A program made the position numbers and the translations under genes. This document shows positions 62,184-64,000 of a stretch of DNA of 64,000 nucleotides, one piece after another (position 1 is the stretch's first letter; every line of letters begins with the position of its first letter). The notes beneath the pieces were generated by a model. That model had not been told where the DNA came from. It did no database searches and worked only from the letters and a program-made list of their open reading frames with translations. Source of the stretch: Candidatus Coatesiibacteriota bacterium (GTDB lineage Bacteria > JAFGND01). The stretch covers positions 11,933-75,932 of the forward strand of contig JAFGND010000035.1 in NCBI GenBank assembly GCA_016927185.1, written 5' to 3'.

Positions 62184-63063
62184 ACTTATGAATAAAATGA
62201 TATTGGCAAAACCGGTAGTCAATATTCTTAAAGAGCATATATGTAATAGATTGAGCAGTATCTCATTCAAGCCGAAATTGACAGTAATATTTTGTGGAGA
62301 TGATGAAGCAAGCTCAGTATATGTTGGCAAGAAAGAGATAGCTTGTAGTAAGCTTGGTATTGAATCATGCACTTTAAAACCGCAAGCTAATCAATCTGAG
62401 ATTTTGAATTTGATAGACCAGCTTAATTCAGATCCTGCAATAAACGGGATATTAGTGCAACTCCCTCTTCCATCAGGTGTTGATGCTGATTTGGTTTTAG
62501 ACAGGATTTCTCCATTGAAAGATGTTGATGGTTTTCATCCTGCTAATAGTGGTCTCTTGAATCAGGGAAGACCTAGATTCATTCCCTGTACACCTTTAGG
62601 AATAAGCTTTTTACTGCAAGCTTATGGAATAAAAACATCTGGAAAAAGAGCAGTCGTGCTAGGTAGAAGTAATATTGTAGGAAAACCATTATTTTCATTG
62701 TTATCATCCAAAGCAGACTATGGTAACGCAAGTGTAACATTATGTCACTCCTATAGCAGGGATTTGAAGGAGATCTGCAAGGAAGCGGATATTTTATTCG
62801 CTGCAATCGGGAAACCAGCTTTAGTAACAGAAGAATTCGTAAAGGAAGGCTCATTCGTAATAGATGTTGGAATTCATAGATTGGAAGAAGGAAAGATAAT
62901 AGGAGATGTCTGTTTTGAACGTGTACATCCTGTTGTTGAAGGGATAACTCCAGTTCCAAAGGGAGTTGGTCCAATGACAATTTACTGTCTTATGTATAAT
63001 ACTGTAAAAGCAGCATATTTGCAGAATAATTTAGATTTTGAAGAACTATATTTTAAAAACTGA
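62170..63063 (+). CDS. folD: Methylenetetrahydrofolate dehydrogenase/cyclohydrolase
   Basis: 297 residues. Interconverts 5,10-methylene- and 10-formyl-THF. Active-site YVGKKEIACSKLGIE (YxxxK), VQLPLPSGVD, SPLKDVDGFHP and the NADP-site GRSNIVGKPL are all seen. ATG 62170 has GGAG at good spacing; ATG 62173 and 62188 also possible. It shares the folate pool with GcvT in this window. Its end overlaps the convergent M15-like gene by 18 bases. Confidence 0.95.
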   Translation: MMKIELMNKMILAKPVVNILKEHICNRLSSISFKPKLTVIFCGDDEASSVYVGKKEIACSKLGIESCTLKPQANQSEILNLIDQLNSDPAINGILVQLPLPSGVDADLVLDRISPLKDVDGFHPANSGLLNQGRPRFIPCTPLGISFLLQAYGIKTSGKRAVVLGRSNIVGKPLFSLLSSKADYGNASVTLCHSYSRDLKEICKEADILFAAIGKPALVTEEFVKEGSFVIDVGIHRLEEGKIIGDVCFERVHPVVEGITPVPKGVGPMTIYCLMYNTVKAAYLQNNLDFEELYFKN

Positions 63064-63891
63064 TTTCAAGTCATTTATGATATCATTACGTCCTCCAAGA
63101 GAATTCAGTTTCATTTGTAGATCCTTTTTAATGATTTTTTTCCTCTTGTTTAATGATTTCGGCATGGTAGGATGTTCTTCACCTCTAATGTCTGTATGTA
63201 CATGTCTTTTATAGATCTGGTTATAGCCGCAAAGCTCTGGAAATTCATTCTCTATTTTCCATAATAGATGCATCAGCATCCATCTATCTTTCTTGTTTAT
63301 CTTTTCATCGCCATTTATATCAATGAAATATCTTCCAGGATTACTTTCCTTGCAGATATATATATCTGCTGCTTTTCCGAATTGATGCATGGAGAATTTT
63401 GTCCTGTTTCCTATTTCATAATTTTCCTTTAAACTACGATATCCACTTGAAATGTATATTCCAGCAGCAGGATTAAGTTTTTTTATATACAAATAGAGAA
63501 TCTCCATCTTGAGAACTAGTGCAGGATCAAGGAGTATTCCCTTGTTTTCTGATCTTGTTTTTTCGCAAAAGTTTTTCAACATGAAATGTGGAGATACTTT
63601 TTCTATTCTGGTCTTTTCATTAAGCAATAGCAGACTGTCTGGTTTAATGAATTCATGGTTCTTATCTGCTTTCGGAAATCTGGTTTCATTTCCTGTCTTT
63701 GGAATCTGGTTTAAATTATCTTGTATTCTTTTTAGTATTATCTGCAGGATTTCTTTTCTATCTGAAACATGGCTGAACTCAGCAGGTTTAAGAATAACAA
63801 CACAAAATTCCTTGAATCTTATCGATTTACTAGAATTGCTATTACAATTAGTAAAAAGCATCAAAAATATGACCAGCAAATACCGATGCAT
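63046..63891 (-). CDS. Lipoprotein with M15-type (DUF882-like) peptidase domain
   Basis: 281 residues. Lipobox LMLFTNC gives an acylated cysteine at 16. The C-terminal half has ISSGYRSLKENYEIG, KFSMHQFGKAADIYI and RHVHTDIRG, the HxxxxxxD and HxH zinc pattern of M15/DUF882 murein carboxypeptidases. Between them lies DINGDEKINKKD, a dockerin or EF-hand-like calcium loop unusual for this family. Predicted to trim or bind peptidoglycan in the envelope. Confidence 0.8.
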   Translation of the reverse strand: MHRYLLVIFLMLFTNCNSNSSKSIRFKEFCVVILKPAEFSHVSDRKEILQIILKRIQDNLNQIPKTGNETRFPKADKNHEFIKPDSLLLLNEKTRIEKVSPHFMLKNFCEKTRSENKGILLDPALVLKMEILYLYIKKLNPAAGIYISSGYRSLKENYEIGNRTKFSMHQFGKAADIYICKESNPGRYFIDINGDEKINKKDRWMLMHLLWKIENEFPELCGYNQIYKRHVHTDIRGEEHPTMPKSLNKRKKIIKKDLQMKLNSLGGRNDIINDLKSVFKI

Positions 63892-63930
63892 TAAAGGAAG
63901 TTATACAGTTAGTAGACAACTAATCGAGGG

Positions 63931-64000
63931 TTATTTATCTTCCTTTACAAAAGTATACCAGTATATACCCCCAACAAACAAGCTGCCACCGATAAAATTA
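63931..64000 (-). CDS. C-terminal end of a membrane protein (partial)
   Basis: Minus-strand frame open from the window edge to TAA at 63931. The 22 visible residues, a glycine-rich hydrophobic helix ending YTFVKEDK, look like the tail of a small membrane protein. Too little to name a family. Confidence 0.4.
   Translation of the reverse strand, partial: NFIGGSLFVGGIYWYTFVKEDK

Noticed and set aside
1-64000. tRNA or rRNA genes, phage or insertion sequences
   Set aside because: No cloverleaf, rRNA stretch, integrase or transposase reading was seen in either strand by eye.

Overview
The window is clearly AT-rich and densely coded. It reads as part of the chromosome of a Gram-negative-type anaerobe. 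The anaerobic call rests on a class III (glycyl-radical) ribonucleotide reductase, its radical SAM activase and a second radical SAM enzyme. The outer-membrane call rests on a beta-barrel protein, several lipobox lipoproteins, a lipid-A-type acyltransferase and three secreted proteins whose C-terminal tails resemble Por/type IX sorting domains. That mix, with strong Shine-Dalgarno sites and a DUF1844 module, points to the FCB superphylum or a related candidate phylum (Cloacimonadota- or WOR-3-like). This placement is inference. TGA is an ordinary stop codon here. I saw no CRISPR array, insertion sequence, prophage or tRNA gene. No gene-free stretch exceeds 300 bases.

Layout. 1-3346 (+): RtcB tail, MepA-type murein endopeptidase with a polylysine stretch, PAS histidine kinase. 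3339-7741 (-): tightly coupled TatD nuclease, two glycosyltransferases, an LpxL-like acyltransferase and TsaB. 7838-13041 (+): CgeB-like glycosyltransferase, membrane-anchored phosphodiesterase, secreted propeller protein. 13169-17342 (+): a DUF1844-GcvT fusion, GcvH, EamA, DUF1284 and a PQQ-like secreted protein. 17349-19424 (-): lysyl-tRNA synthetase fused to an HD domain. 19544-26675: RibD, a VOC-nitroreductase fusion, HAD phosphatase, unknown gene, degenerate GGDEF regulator and FIST sensor. 26768-33889 (-): nrdD, a separate glycyl-radical mini-gene, nrdG, dnaE and an outer-membrane protein, which links dNTP supply to replication. 34132-34851 (-): ankyrin protein.

35008-41362 (+) is the strongest candidate for an undescribed system. 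It is a six-gene, almost entirely overlapping operon: a membrane-anchored substrate-binding protein fused to an OmpA peptidoglycan-binding domain, an ABC permease, an ABC ATPase with an extra N-terminal domain, a membrane/coiled-coil protein, a UbiA prenyltransferase and a radical SAM enzyme. 41461-49298 (+) holds surface proteins: a papain-like protein interrupted by TGA and lacking catalytic residues, a zinc-ribbon/PEGA protein, and a 1673-residue lipoprotein with an alternating A/B repeat array and a WD40 propeller.

49446-56835 (+): prenyl diphosphate synthase, an archaeal-type GatE amidotransferase subunit, a serine hydrolase, a TPR protein, a lipoprotein and a UbiA-family transferase. 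56866-63063 (+) is housekeeping: panC, infC (apparently starting at ATA), rpmI (overlapping infC), rplT, a coiled-coil ZapB-like protein, zapA, a probable 6S RNA, rny, ymdB and folD. The window ends with an M15-like lipoprotein and the tail of a membrane protein on the minus strand.
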